64,000 nucleotides of DNA from an uncultured Campylobacterota bacterium (GTDB lineage Bacteria > Campylobacterota > Campylobacteria > Campylobacterales > Sulfurovaceae): the NCBI GenBank assembly GCA_937141405.1, contig CAKZQQ010000005.1:248001-312000 (forward strand), read 5' to 3'. The notes below the pieces were generated by a model. That model did not search any database and was not told where the DNA came from. It saw only the letters and a program-made list of their open reading frames with translations. Below are positions 6,039 through 15,151 of this stretch, piece after piece. Position 1 is the first letter of the stretch. The number at the start of each line of letters is the position of its first letter. The position numbers were made by a program, and so were the translations under genes.

Positions 6039-7517
6039 ATGAAAAAAATAGCGGTTTTGTTTTTTGTTTTGTTTCAGTTTTCTTTTTCCGAGATTCCCGA
6101 AGGCGTGTATTGCCCTGAAGATAGCTATTGGAAGCTGACTAGCGTTTCTCATAATTCGAGTTATGAATATTGTTCTTTTGTTGCTATTGAGGCTGGAATT
6201 GATGTTTGTGTAGCAGAAGTGGAGGAGAAATATTATTTGTCTACTTATAGAGTCTTTAGTTCTACAACTTATCAATATCGCTTGCAAGATAATTTTACAT
6301 ATAAGGATAACACTTCACATACACGCGATGTTAGTTATGACATATTGACAGAGACTTATAATTGTACTCTTATCCCTACTTGCGATGAGGGTAAATATTT
6401 TAACACTACAACTGAACAATGTGAAGTATCTTGCCCTGCTGGAACTATCCGTAATGGAGATACTTGCGTATGTGAAGATTTTACAAAATATTTTGATGCT
6501 AATACTTCAACTTGTATATCGCCATGTGATCCGACTGATGAGCCTTTGCCAATCATCCCTTATCTTGATGATCCAAAGAATGCATGTTCAAGTGGTAATT
6601 GTCCTGTAGAACCAATGTGTCATGAAGATGACTTTTTACCTTGTGAAGACGGTTGGCATAGTCTCAATCTCATAATCGTCGATTGCGAAGGTGTGACTGT
6701 TGAAGATGTTCATTTTTGCTCGTCTGTACCTTGCAGTGATATATATGCCCCTAATGGTGATGATAATTCTACTGATACGCCTCAAGATTGTAGTTTGGGT
6801 CAATATTACGACGCATGCCATGGTAAGTGTGTAGATTCTTGTCCCCCCGGTACTGTGTGGAGTAATAAGACTGAACAATGTGAGTGTTGGGATACTCCAC
6901 CACCTACTGATGATAATAATACTGATGATAATAATACTGATGACACTGATGATGATGTTTGTTCAGAGGGTGAGCACTGGGACAATTTTTGGCAAGCTTG
7001 TGTATCTGATAGTGAGGACGGTAGCGACAGTGACGGTGGTTCTACTACTACTATTGACAATAATGATACTGATGATAATGCTACTGGCGACGACGGCACT
7101 GGCGACGACGATAATGCTACTGGAGATACTGGCGACGGTACTGGCGACGACGATAATGCTACTGCTGAATATGAAGACGAAGCGCAAAATATGAAAGATG
7201 AGGCTGAAAAAGAGTATAAGGACACCATGGGCGAATTCGCTCGTGTCTTAGACGGTCACCTTGATGTTTTTCGCTCGCTTGGTACAGAATTTTCGAATAT
7301 TTTTATTATTTCCGCTCCTAATGTAAGTGCTGGTGGTACTTGCATTTTTAGTACGACTGCATACGGCAAAACTTTTAAAATTGATCTAGGATTTGCCATT
7401 AAATTCGCTCCTTATTTTAAAATGATACTTAATTTAATTCTTGCATTTCTCATAATTAGGCTATATGTTTTTATTTTTAGAGACATTTCAAATAAATTTT
7501 TTGCGGGGGGTGATTAA
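6039..7517 (+). CDS. pIII-like minor coat / adsorption protein
   Basis: 492 residues from the ATG at 6039, chosen because AAGGA lies 8 bp upstream and a Sec signal peptide begins there (MKKIAVLFFVLFQFSFS). The mature protein has Cys-rich repeated modules (for example CDEGKYFNTTTEQCEVSC, CSLGQYYDACHGKCVDSC, CSEGEHWDNFWQACV), then two Asp/Asn/Thr/Gly-rich low-complexity linkers (coding about 6898-6957 and 7020-7165). A conserved-looking membrane-anchoring C-terminal domain with two hydrophobic stretches follows. This mirrors Ff pIII: receptor-binding domains, flexible linkers and a C-terminal anchor. The receptor is unknown. The sequence is unlike Ff pIII, so the call rests on layout and position before a pVI-like gene. 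Confidence 0.82.
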   Translation: MKKIAVLFFVLFQFSFSEIPEGVYCPEDSYWKLTSVSHNSSYEYCSFVAIEAGIDVCVAEVEEKYYLSTYRVFSSTTYQYRLQDNFTYKDNTSHTRDVSYDILTETYNCTLIPTCDEGKYFNTTTEQCEVSCPAGTIRNGDTCVCEDFTKYFDANTSTCISPCDPTDEPLPIIPYLDDPKNACSSGNCPVEPMCHEDDFLPCEDGWHSLNLIIVDCEGVTVEDVHFCSSVPCSDIYAPNGDDNSTDTPQDCSLGQYYDACHGKCVDSCPPGTVWSNKTEQCECWDTPPPTDDNNTDDNNTDDTDDDVCSEGEHWDNFWQACVSDSEDGSDSDGGSTTTIDNNDTDDNATGDDGTGDDDNATGDTGDGTGDDDNATAEYEDEAQNMKDEAEKEYKDTMGEFARVLDGHLDVFRSLGTEFSNIFIISAPNVSAGGTCIFSTTAYGKTFKIDLGFAIKFAPYFKMILNLILAFLIIRLYVFIFRDISNKFFAGGD

Positions 7518-7894
7518 TGCCTTTATTGTTGAATTTGTTGGGTGGTATTGCGGCTTGGTTCACTGCTAAGCTTGGTACAGATGTTGTCAAGCTTTTGGTA
7601 AAGTTGGGATTTTTTACAACTATGTTCACACTTGTTGTGTATCCTGGTATCAAAGCATTAATGAGTATTTCTAGTTCAATCAGACATATGATAGAAAATG
7701 CTTTGTCTGCTTTTGCTTCAAATGCGAGCAATGGAGGTTGTCTTTTTGCTCTTCTTGGTATTGACGACTTTCTTACATCAGCTCTTTCAGTGTTTACTGG
7801 AGCTATTACAGTATATGGTACCTTTTTAGGTGTTATTTTGACTTATAAGTTTTCACTTAAAGCTTATAATTACTTTTTTAAAGCGACGGTTTGA
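7517..7894 (+). CDS. pVI-like inner-membrane minor coat protein
   Basis: 125 residues with about three hydrophobic segments (near residues 5-18, 28-50 and 90-118) separated by a short polar loop containing Cys75. The start overlaps the previous stop (TAATG). In filamentous phages the gene after pIII encodes pVI, a small polytopic protein that joins pIII at the virion end. Size and topology agree. Confidence 0.7.
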   Translation: MPLLLNLLGGIAAWFTAKLGTDVVKLLVKLGFFTTMFTLVVYPGIKALMSISSSIRHMIENALSAFASNASNGGCLFALLGIDDFLTSALSVFTGAITVYGTFLGVILTYKFSLKAYNYFFKATV

Positions 7895-7895
7895 T

Positions 7896-8888
7896 ATGTT
7901 CATTGGTATTGACGGAATTATGGGTTCGGGTAAGACTTATTATGCAGTAGATTACATGTATAAGAATATGCAAAAATATTATAAAATATATAATAATATT
8001 AATGGTTTTCAATATCAATATAATATTTTTCCTTTGAGTTTTGGTTGGCTTTTTGGTCATCTTCGTCATTGTCATGATATTTTTTTAATTCAACGTGAGC
8101 AAGATATTACTAATGATGATGTTATTTTTGATTATTTGGTTGAAAATAGTATTCTTGGCAAAGATAGAAAGCCTGTATTAATAGTCATAGATGAAGCTCA
8201 TAATGAGTTTTCAAAAAAAGATGATTTTTTAACTTGGGTCATTACTTATTCTCGTCACTATTATATAGACTTTATCTTGATCACTCAATCTTATACTCTT
8301 ATCAATCGTGAGTATTTTAAAATATTTGAGTATTTTTTGTCTGCTACACCTGCAAGTAGAAAGTTATCACAGTCAACTTTTTCTTATACAAAATATATTG
8401 CTCCTCCTTTTAATAAGGATACAAAAGTCGGTACTGAATATCTTAAGGCCCGGTCTGATGTATTTGCTTTCTATAAGTCGGGTGACAAAGTTCGTGTTAA
8501 GTCTTTTTTACGCAAATATTTGCTGATTACTATATTAATTGCTTTAGTTACAGTTTTTGCTTTTTTTCAATATATTCAAGTTTTTTTTGGTAGTTCTACC
8601 AAGAAAGTTGAAGTTTCTGAAAGATTAATATCATCTTCTAGTATATCTAATTCGAGCAAGTTCTTATCTTTTAATTGTGTTAATAACTTTTGTATAGTAA
8701 ATGATAAAAAAATAAAATTTTCTGATCTAATATATCTTGTTAAAAATAGTAATTCAAAAGTTGTTAGAAGCGATATTTTTAGTGATAAGTATGCTGAGAT
8801 ATCTATATTAGCTACCCCTCTTTTTTTTAGTTTTATTGAAAGGAAAAGTGATGAAAAAAATATTTTTAATTCTGCTACTGATAAGTAG
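7896..8888 (+). CDS. Zot-like assembly ATPase (pI)
   Basis: 330 residues. Walker A is GIMGSGKT at residues 7-14 and Walker B is VLIVIDEAH around Asp99/Glu100. An arginine-rich segment precedes a single transmembrane helix at about residues 208-230, followed by a periplasmic C-terminal tail. This is the layout of the inovirus pI/Zot morphogenesis protein, which drives virion extrusion at the inner membrane with the pIV secretin. It starts 1 bp after the pVI-like gene and its last 38 bp overlap the secretin gene. It is the best hallmark gene of the prophage. Confidence 0.93.
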   Translation: MFIGIDGIMGSGKTYYAVDYMYKNMQKYYKIYNNINGFQYQYNIFPLSFGWLFGHLRHCHDIFLIQREQDITNDDVIFDYLVENSILGKDRKPVLIVIDEAHNEFSKKDDFLTWVITYSRHYYIDFILITQSYTLINREYFKIFEYFLSATPASRKLSQSTFSYTKYIAPPFNKDTKVGTEYLKARSDVFAFYKSGDKVRVKSFLRKYLLITILIALVTVFAFFQYIQVFFGSSTKKVEVSERLISSSSISNSSKFLSFNCVNNFCIVNDKKIKFSDLIYLVKNSNSKVVRSDIFSDKYAEISILATPLFFSFIERKSDEKNIFNSATDK

Positions 8889-10020
8889 TCTCTATGGTTC
8901 AGAGATTACTTTTTTTAACCTTACTGATATTTATGAAACACAATTGAAATTGCGAATTGATAGAAGTGCAAAAGTTCAAGACTTTAATATTGAATTTGAT
9001 CCTAATATACTTAAGGATGATAATGCTTTGAGGGGTTTCTATAATTCAATTTTATATAAGAATAATTTATTTTTAGATAAGGTTTCTGAAGGATTTTATC
9101 GGTTGAAATATAAAGAGACTTTTAATAATATAGAAGATGTTGATGATAATATCACATTGCAAATTCCACAAGTCTTCGATACTCATATTTATCGAATCAA
9201 GAATATTACTAATGAGGATCTCGAAACTGTTTTGTCTGTATATGGAGAAGATTTTAGTTATAAGTATCTTCCTCAATCGAATACTCTTGTGTATTCTTGT
9301 TCGGACGCATTATCAGAACAAGTTTATACTACTTTATCTACATTAGATATTCCGACGAAGCAAGCTCAAATTAAAGTAACTATTATGATTAACGATAATT
9401 CATTACTCAAAGAGTTTGGCTCTAATATTCAAGACTTTGGTTTAGATTTAGATATGCAAAAGACATTTCAAGACTTTTTCTCAAAAAGAGCTTCTAGCTC
9501 CTATGATTCGACCGCTTTTTTACGATTTAATACTCTCATCCGGTTTATGCAGACGGCGGGTGTTACAGCAGTTGAGCAATCTCCAACTCTTCTTCTCAAA
9601 AACGGTACTAAAAGCACTCTAAAAAGTGTTAAGACTGTTCCATATATTGAAAGTACCACAAGCGTTCAGGATACCAAAGAGAGCACTACAGAGAGCATTA
9701 AATATAAAGATATTGGACTTCAACTCGCGATTACTCCTAAGATCGATAAAGATTATATTTTTATGAATATATCTCTAATCAGTGAAGAGCTGTTAGATAT
9801 GAACGATAATAAGCCGATAACTCAAAAAGTAGAATACACAAATAGTGTATATCTTCGCGATAAGCCCGTACTTTTAACAGGCATAGTAAAAAAGAGTAAT
9901 CGTTCAACTGTGGTGGGTGTACCTTTACTTAAAGATATACCTATCTTGGGGCATTTTTTTAAGTATACGAATAAGGATGATAGTTCTCAAACTATCTCAA
10001 TATTAATTGAAAGGCTTTAG
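8851..10020 (+). CDS. Secretin (pIV-like) outer-membrane export channel
   Basis: 389 residues from the ATG at 8851, behind AAAGGA. A signal peptide (MKKIFLILLLISSLYGS) is followed by small N-domain-type periplasmic modules and a C-terminal secretin domain (about residues 230-389). The latter includes the segments KYKDIGLQLAITPKI and GVPLLKDIPILGHFF, the latter a typical secretin signature. It would oligomerise in the outer membrane so that the phage leaves without lysis. Having its own secretin means the phage does not depend on a host type II or type IV pilus secretin. Confidence 0.92.
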   Translation: MKKIFLILLLISSLYGSEITFFNLTDIYETQLKLRIDRSAKVQDFNIEFDPNILKDDNALRGFYNSILYKNNLFLDKVSEGFYRLKYKETFNNIEDVDDNITLQIPQVFDTHIYRIKNITNEDLETVLSVYGEDFSYKYLPQSNTLVYSCSDALSEQVYTTLSTLDIPTKQAQIKVTIMINDNSLLKEFGSNIQDFGLDLDMQKTFQDFFSKRASSSYDSTAFLRFNTLIRFMQTAGVTAVEQSPTLLLKNGTKSTLKSVKTVPYIESTTSVQDTKESTTESIKYKDIGLQLAITPKIDKDYIFMNISLISEELLDMNDNKPITQKVEYTNSVYLRDKPVLLTGIVKKSNRSTVVGVPLLKDIPILGHFFKYTNKDDSSQTISILIERL

Positions 10021-10022
10021 TT

Positions 10023-10157
10023 ATGCAATATTATATTATTCCGACTCTTGATTCAGATGTATTTTTATTGACTACTTCTAAATTTGATTGCTTTAATTGT
10101 TGCGTATATAAAGGTAATTTTGAATCTGTTATTGATTATTTTTTTCGTATTTTGTGA
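10023..10157 (+). CDS. 44-residue hypothetical phage protein
   Basis: Starts 2 bp after the secretin stop, with GAAAGG 9 bp upstream of the ATG. It is soluble-looking with a CFNCC cysteine cluster in the middle. It ends 4 bp before the replication initiator, so it sits snugly in the operon. No family is recognised. It is listed because of its ribosome site and tight spacing. Confidence 0.5.
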   Translation: MQYYIIPTLDSDVFLLTTSKFDCFNCCVYKGNFESVIDYFFRIL

Positions 10158-10161
10158 TAGG

Positions 10162-11559
<1,398 letters not shown>

Positions 11560-11576
11560 TTAGAATAGGTTGTGAG

Positions 11577-11651
11577 TGGATGGGGTAGAGGGATTCGAAC
11601 CCCCGAGTGACTGGACCAAAACCAGTTGCCTTACCGCTTGGCTATACCCCA
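11577..11651 (-). tRNA. tRNA-Gln (TTG)
   Basis: 75 nt including CCA (11577-11579). The acceptor stem begins TGGGGTA, the anticodon stem ACTGG/CCAGT encloses loop TTTTGGT with anticodon TTG, and the T arm is GGGGG-TTCGAAT-CCCTC. It lies upstream of tRNA-fMet in the same transcript. In Campylobacterota this tRNA is charged with Glu and then amidated. Confidence 0.93.
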
Positions 11652-11687
11652 ATTGAAAGAAAATAAAACCTTTTCTTTGTGGGCGAG

Positions 11688-11716
11688 ATTATAGCCAAAA
11701 GATATTGCATTGTCAA
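11688..11716 (-). promoter_or_regulatory. Consensus sigma-70 promoter for the tRNA-Gln/tRNA-fMet operon
   Basis: Read on the minus strand: TTGACA (11716-11711), a 17-bp spacer and TATAAT (11693-11688), both perfect consensus. It lies 37 bp upstream of tRNA-Gln. Transcription points through both tRNAs into the 3' end of the prophage rep gene, antisense to it. Confidence 0.85.
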
Positions 11717-11802
11717 CACTTATGTCTTTATTTTTTCAAAAATATTCGTTAAGAACAAGAAGATATAATACCATAATAATTATATTAATAAAGAGAGAAA
11801 AT

Positions 11803-12837
11803 ATGCAACACTCAATTTCTAGAGTCAAAAAGGCTATAGAGGAGATTAAAAACGGCCGTATGGTCATTATGATGGATGATGAAGATCGTGAGAATGAGGG
11901 TGATTTGGTGTATGCAGGTGTTTTTACTACGCCTGAGAAGGTAAATTTTATGCTCAAAGAAGCGAGAGGACTTATCTGTGCGCCTGTAACAAAAGAGATA
12001 GCCTCCAGGCTGGAGCTTTATCCTATGGTCAAAGAGAATGATTCCAATCATGAGACAGCATTTACGATATCAATTGATAGTGCGAGTGCCGATACGGGCA
12101 TCTCTGCTTTTGAGCGAGATGATTGTCTTAAAAAACTCTCGGATCCACTAGTGCAAGCCAAAGATTTTGTGCGTCCAGGGCATATCTTTCCTTTGATTGC
12201 AAAAGATGGTGGTGTGCTTGTGAGGACAGGGCATACAGAGGGCTCTGTTGATCTTTGTAAATTAGCGGGGCTCGCTCCCGTATCTGTGATATGTGAGATT
12301 GTCAAAGATGATGGTGCAATGGCAAGAAAAGATGATTTGGAGTTATTTGCAGCAAAACATAATCTCTCTATCATCTATATCTCAGATATTGTTTCCTATA
12401 GACTTGCAAATGAAAATCTTGTTAAAAAGATAGGTAAAACGCAAGAGTCTGAATTGATGGGAGCCAAGGTAAATGTCAGTGAATATAGTGATCATCTAGG
12501 AAGAAAGCACAAGGTAATCGAGTTTTATAAAACGCACTCTTTGAGTAATGTGCGATTTCACAATATCGGGCTTGATAGCGATCTTATATTGGGTGAAAAG
12601 AAGCTGGAGGTACTTATAAGCAGTATTGAGTATCTCAAAAGTAATGGCGGTGTATTGATATTGCTTGATACTAAGACCATCTCAAAAGAACAGGCAAAAG
12701 AGTTTGGTGTAGGCGCGCAGATACTCAAAGACTTAGGCATTAAGCAGATTAGGCTACTTACAACGCATTCCGATACTGAATTTGTTGGCTTAAGCGGCTT
12801 TGGTCTTGATGTTATAGAGAAGATATTGCTGAGCTAA
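11803..12837 (+). CDS. ribB: 3,4-dihydroxy-2-butanone 4-phosphate synthase with degenerate GTP cyclohydrolase II domain
   Basis: 344 residues from the ATG at 11803, preceded by AAGAGAG. The N-terminal half is RibB: acidic DDEDRENEGDLV motif, RPGHIFPL and GHTEGSVDL. It makes the four-carbon unit of riboflavin from ribulose 5-phosphate. The C-terminal half (about 205-344) aligns with the RibA region but lacks the zinc-binding CxxGx7CxC cluster and ends early, so it cannot be a working GTP cyclohydrolase II. Degenerate RibBA proteins are known in Helicobacter and Campylobacter, where a separate RibA exists. Its stop overlaps the start of the histidine kinase (TAATG), suggesting one operon. Confidence 0.88.
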   Translation: MQHSISRVKKAIEEIKNGRMVIMMDDEDRENEGDLVYAGVFTTPEKVNFMLKEARGLICAPVTKEIASRLELYPMVKENDSNHETAFTISIDSASADTGISAFERDDCLKKLSDPLVQAKDFVRPGHIFPLIAKDGGVLVRTGHTEGSVDLCKLAGLAPVSVICEIVKDDGAMARKDDLELFAAKHNLSIIYISDIVSYRLANENLVKKIGKTQESELMGAKVNVSEYSDHLGRKHKVIEFYKTHSLSNVRFHNIGLDSDLILGEKKLEVLISSIEYLKSNGGVLILLDTKTISKEQAKEFGVGAQILKDLGIKQIRLLTTHSDTEFVGLSGFGLDVIEKILLS

Positions 12838-14363
12838 TGTTTAAAAATAAGAGCATTGCCACTATCTATATCTATGGTATGGCGATTATGCTTTGTATTA
12901 CACTTTTGTTTATATTGCTGCTTATCTACGAGGAGTATAATGAGTTTGAGAGAGATTCCGTTAGACTCAGGGCATCAAATATCAAAATACAAAAGACAAA
13001 AATGGTAGATGATACCAAGAGAATTGTCTCTTTTTTGACGCAGGAAAAAGAGACAATCAAGTCGATGAGCCAAACGGAGCGTTCTGATTTTTTTAACAAT
13101 ATCTACTTTTCAAATGAAAATAGAAAGCTCTTTTTTGTTTATGATCTTCAAAACAGTACATTTGTTGTCTTGCCGACCTTTGGAGTAAAAAAGATTGAGC
13201 AGGCTATACAGGAGTTTAAAAACGGCACATCTGACACCTATGAAAATGAACTCGTCTATATAGAGAGTATAAAGGGTTTAAAGTGGGTGCTTGGTTTTAG
13301 TGTTGATACGGAGGCTATCAATGCGGATATCTTGACGCAAAAAGAGAAGCTCAGAAAACGGCTTATAAAGCTTATGATGGAGATACTCTCACTTGGGGTT
13401 ATACTCTTTGGGTTTATGCTTATCTTGGCATGGGTGTTGCATGCAATCATGAAAAAACAGGTAGATATCTTTAGGGATTATTTTCAGATAGCCTCAAAGA
13501 GTTATAGTGTTATAGATCAAAATAGGATTGATCTGATTGAGTTTAAAGAGATGGTTTACTATATCAATAACATGGTTGAAGAGATCCATAAAAGAAAAGC
13601 AAAACTCAAAGAGATCAATCAAAAGTTGGAGAAAAAGGTTGAAGAGAAGACGCGCGACATAAGCTTGCAAAATAGACTTTTGGAAAAAGAGAAGAGTTTT
13701 AGCGAGTCTCTAGTTAAAGCACAAGATAGTTTTATACGCCACTCTATCCATGAGATCAATACACCGCTTGCCGTGATACTCAACCATATAGACATCTACA
13801 AGATGAAAAAGGGCGATGATCCTTATATGATGAAGATAGAAGCTGCTACAAAGATGATTGCCAATATCTATGATGATTTAGGGTATATGGTTAAAAAAGA
13901 TAGGCTGGAGTATAAAAAAGAGTGGATTGAGATGACTCAGTTCTGTAAAGAGAGAATCGAGTTTTTCAAAGAGATAGCCATAGGCAATCTTCATGATATA
14001 CAGAGTGATTGTGAGGATGATGTGCAAATCTATTTTAACCCTATAGAGTTGCAACGCATTATCGATAACAATCTCTCAAACTCTATCAAATATTCAAAAA
14101 AAGAGAGCACCATCAAACTCTCTTTGCATCAAGAAGAGGGCAGAATCTTACTACGATTTATCACGCGCTCAAACAAAAAAATCGAAGATACAGATAAGAT
14201 ATTTAACCCTTTTCATAGGGAAAACAGTGAAGATATAGGATTTGGTATCGGCTTAGAAATCGTTAAGACCATATGCGACAAAGAGAAGATAGCGATAGAT
14301 GTAAGCTCGGATGAGCATGAGACGATTTTTAGTTATATATTTCCTACAAAAGAGCTTTTATGA
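12837..14363 (+). CDS. Membrane sensor histidine kinase
   Basis: 508 residues: a transmembrane helix near residues 12-31, a periplasmic sensor of about 145 residues, a second helix near 180-205 and a long coiled coil (about 245-290). Then comes the dimerisation box with His305 (HSIHEINTPLAVI) and a HATPase domain with the N box NNLSNSIKYS and G box GFGIGLEIVKT. The coding end overlaps the response regulator by 4 bp (ATGA). With the acetate-uptake genes following, it may sense acetate or a related carbon source; that link is by position only. Confidence 0.92.
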   Translation: MFKNKSIATIYIYGMAIMLCITLLFILLLIYEEYNEFERDSVRLRASNIKIQKTKMVDDTKRIVSFLTQEKETIKSMSQTERSDFFNNIYFSNENRKLFFVYDLQNSTFVVLPTFGVKKIEQAIQEFKNGTSDTYENELVYIESIKGLKWVLGFSVDTEAINADILTQKEKLRKRLIKLMMEILSLGVILFGFMLILAWVLHAIMKKQVDIFRDYFQIASKSYSVIDQNRIDLIEFKEMVYYINNMVEEIHKRKAKLKEINQKLEKKVEEKTRDISLQNRLLEKEKSFSESLVKAQDSFIRHSIHEINTPLAVILNHIDIYKMKKGDDPYMMKIEAATKMIANIYDDLGYMVKKDRLEYKKEWIEMTQFCKERIEFFKEIAIGNLHDIQSDCEDDVQIYFNPIELQRIIDNNLSNSIKYSKKESTIKLSLHQEEGRILLRFITRSNKKIEDTDKIFNPFHRENSEDIGFGIGLEIVKTICDKEKIAIDVSSDEHETIFSYIFPTKELL

Positions 14364-15019
14364 GAATACTTCTGCTTGAAGATGAGTTGATGTTGCAAAG
14401 TGCGATAGTTGAGTATCTTACAAATATCGGGCATGAGATTGAGGCCTTTGAAGATGGAGAAGATGCCTATGAAGCAGCATGCACAAAGAGACATGATCTT
14501 TTCATCTTTGATATCAATACACCTACGATAAAAGGGCTTGATCTTTTAGAGAAACTCCAAGCTTGCAAGATACATGTGCCGGCTATCTTTATAAGTGCTA
14601 TTACGGAGATAGAGCAGATAAGTAAAGCCTATGAACTTGGTTGTTACGGCTATATGAAAAAACCTTTCCATCTCAAAGAGCTAGAGCTTCAGATACAAAG
14701 GTGGACAAAGATTGGCGATATAGACTCTAAACATCTCGTGAAGATTAGCGCTATGTATACCTTTGATATCGACTCTAACAGGCTTCTTTTTGATGGGGAA
14801 GAGCAGAGATTGAGCCAGAAGCAGATAGATATCATCTCGCTCCTTGCTAGAAATAGTGGTAAAATCATAGATTTTGATCGCTTGCGTTATGAGATATGGG
14901 ATAGGGTAGACATCGATAATCCTACGATAAGAGCAGAGGTCCATAGGCTTAGAAGCGTACTTAAAGAGGATATCATAGAGACGATTAAGGGTGTTGGTTA
15001 TAGATTAAAAGCCAAATAA
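14360..15019 (+). CDS. OmpR-family response regulator
   Basis: 219 residues. The receiver domain has the acidic pair Glu7/Asp8, phospho-acceptor Asp51 (DLFIFDINTP) and the KKPF lysine motif; the C-terminal winged helix ends GVGYRLKAK, typical of OmpR/PhoB regulators. It is translationally coupled to the kinase. The next gene is the porin at 15152, with a direct-repeat candidate binding box between them. Confidence 0.93.
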   Translation: MRILLLEDELMLQSAIVEYLTNIGHEIEAFEDGEDAYEAACTKRHDLFIFDINTPTIKGLDLLEKLQACKIHVPAIFISAITEIEQISKAYELGCYGYMKKPFHLKELELQIQRWTKIGDIDSKHLVKISAMYTFDIDSNRLLFDGEEQRLSQKQIDIISLLARNSGKIIDFDRLRYEIWDRVDIDNPTIRAEVHRLRSVLKEDIIETIKGVGYRLKAK

Positions 15020-15029
15020 TGAGATAATG

Positions 15030-15046
15030 TGTAACTTAAAGTTACA
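15030..15046. promoter_or_regulatory. 17-bp palindrome between response regulator and porin
   Basis: TGTAACT-TAA-AGTTACA is a perfect 7-bp inverted repeat 11 bp after the regulator stop. It may be an operator (two-fold symmetric regulators) or a weak transcript end. There is no U-run on the plus strand. Confidence 0.4.
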
Positions 15047-15086
15047 ATTAAAGATATTTTTTTATTTTTTTTCTAAAATATACTTG

Positions 15087-15105
15087 ATGCTATGTTAATG
15101 CTATG
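15087..15105 (+). promoter_or_regulatory. Direct-repeat candidate box for the OmpR-type regulator
   Basis: ATGCTATG occurs at 15087-15094 and again at 15098-15105, 11 bp apart, about one helical turn. OmpR-family regulators bind head-to-tail direct repeats at this spacing. The box lies 47 bp upstream of the porin start. Assignment to the neighbouring regulator is inferred. Confidence 0.4.
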
Positions 15106-15151
15106 CAAGCACTTCATAATGATAATGCATAAATATATTAAGGAGGAATGC

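Noticed and set aside
7020-7165. CRISPR-like or VNTR array in the pIII-like gene
   Set aside because: The repeats are in-frame codons for Asp/Asn/Thr/Gly linkers, without unique spacers of regular length.
6806-7228. Ser/Val-rich minus-strand frame opposite the pIII-like linker
   Set aside because: It mirrors the GAT/ACT-rich linker repeats; no ribosome site and only low-complexity sequence.
12418-12837. Calling the gene a bifunctional RibBA with working GTP cyclohydrolase II
   Set aside because: The zinc-binding cysteine cluster is absent from the C-terminal half.
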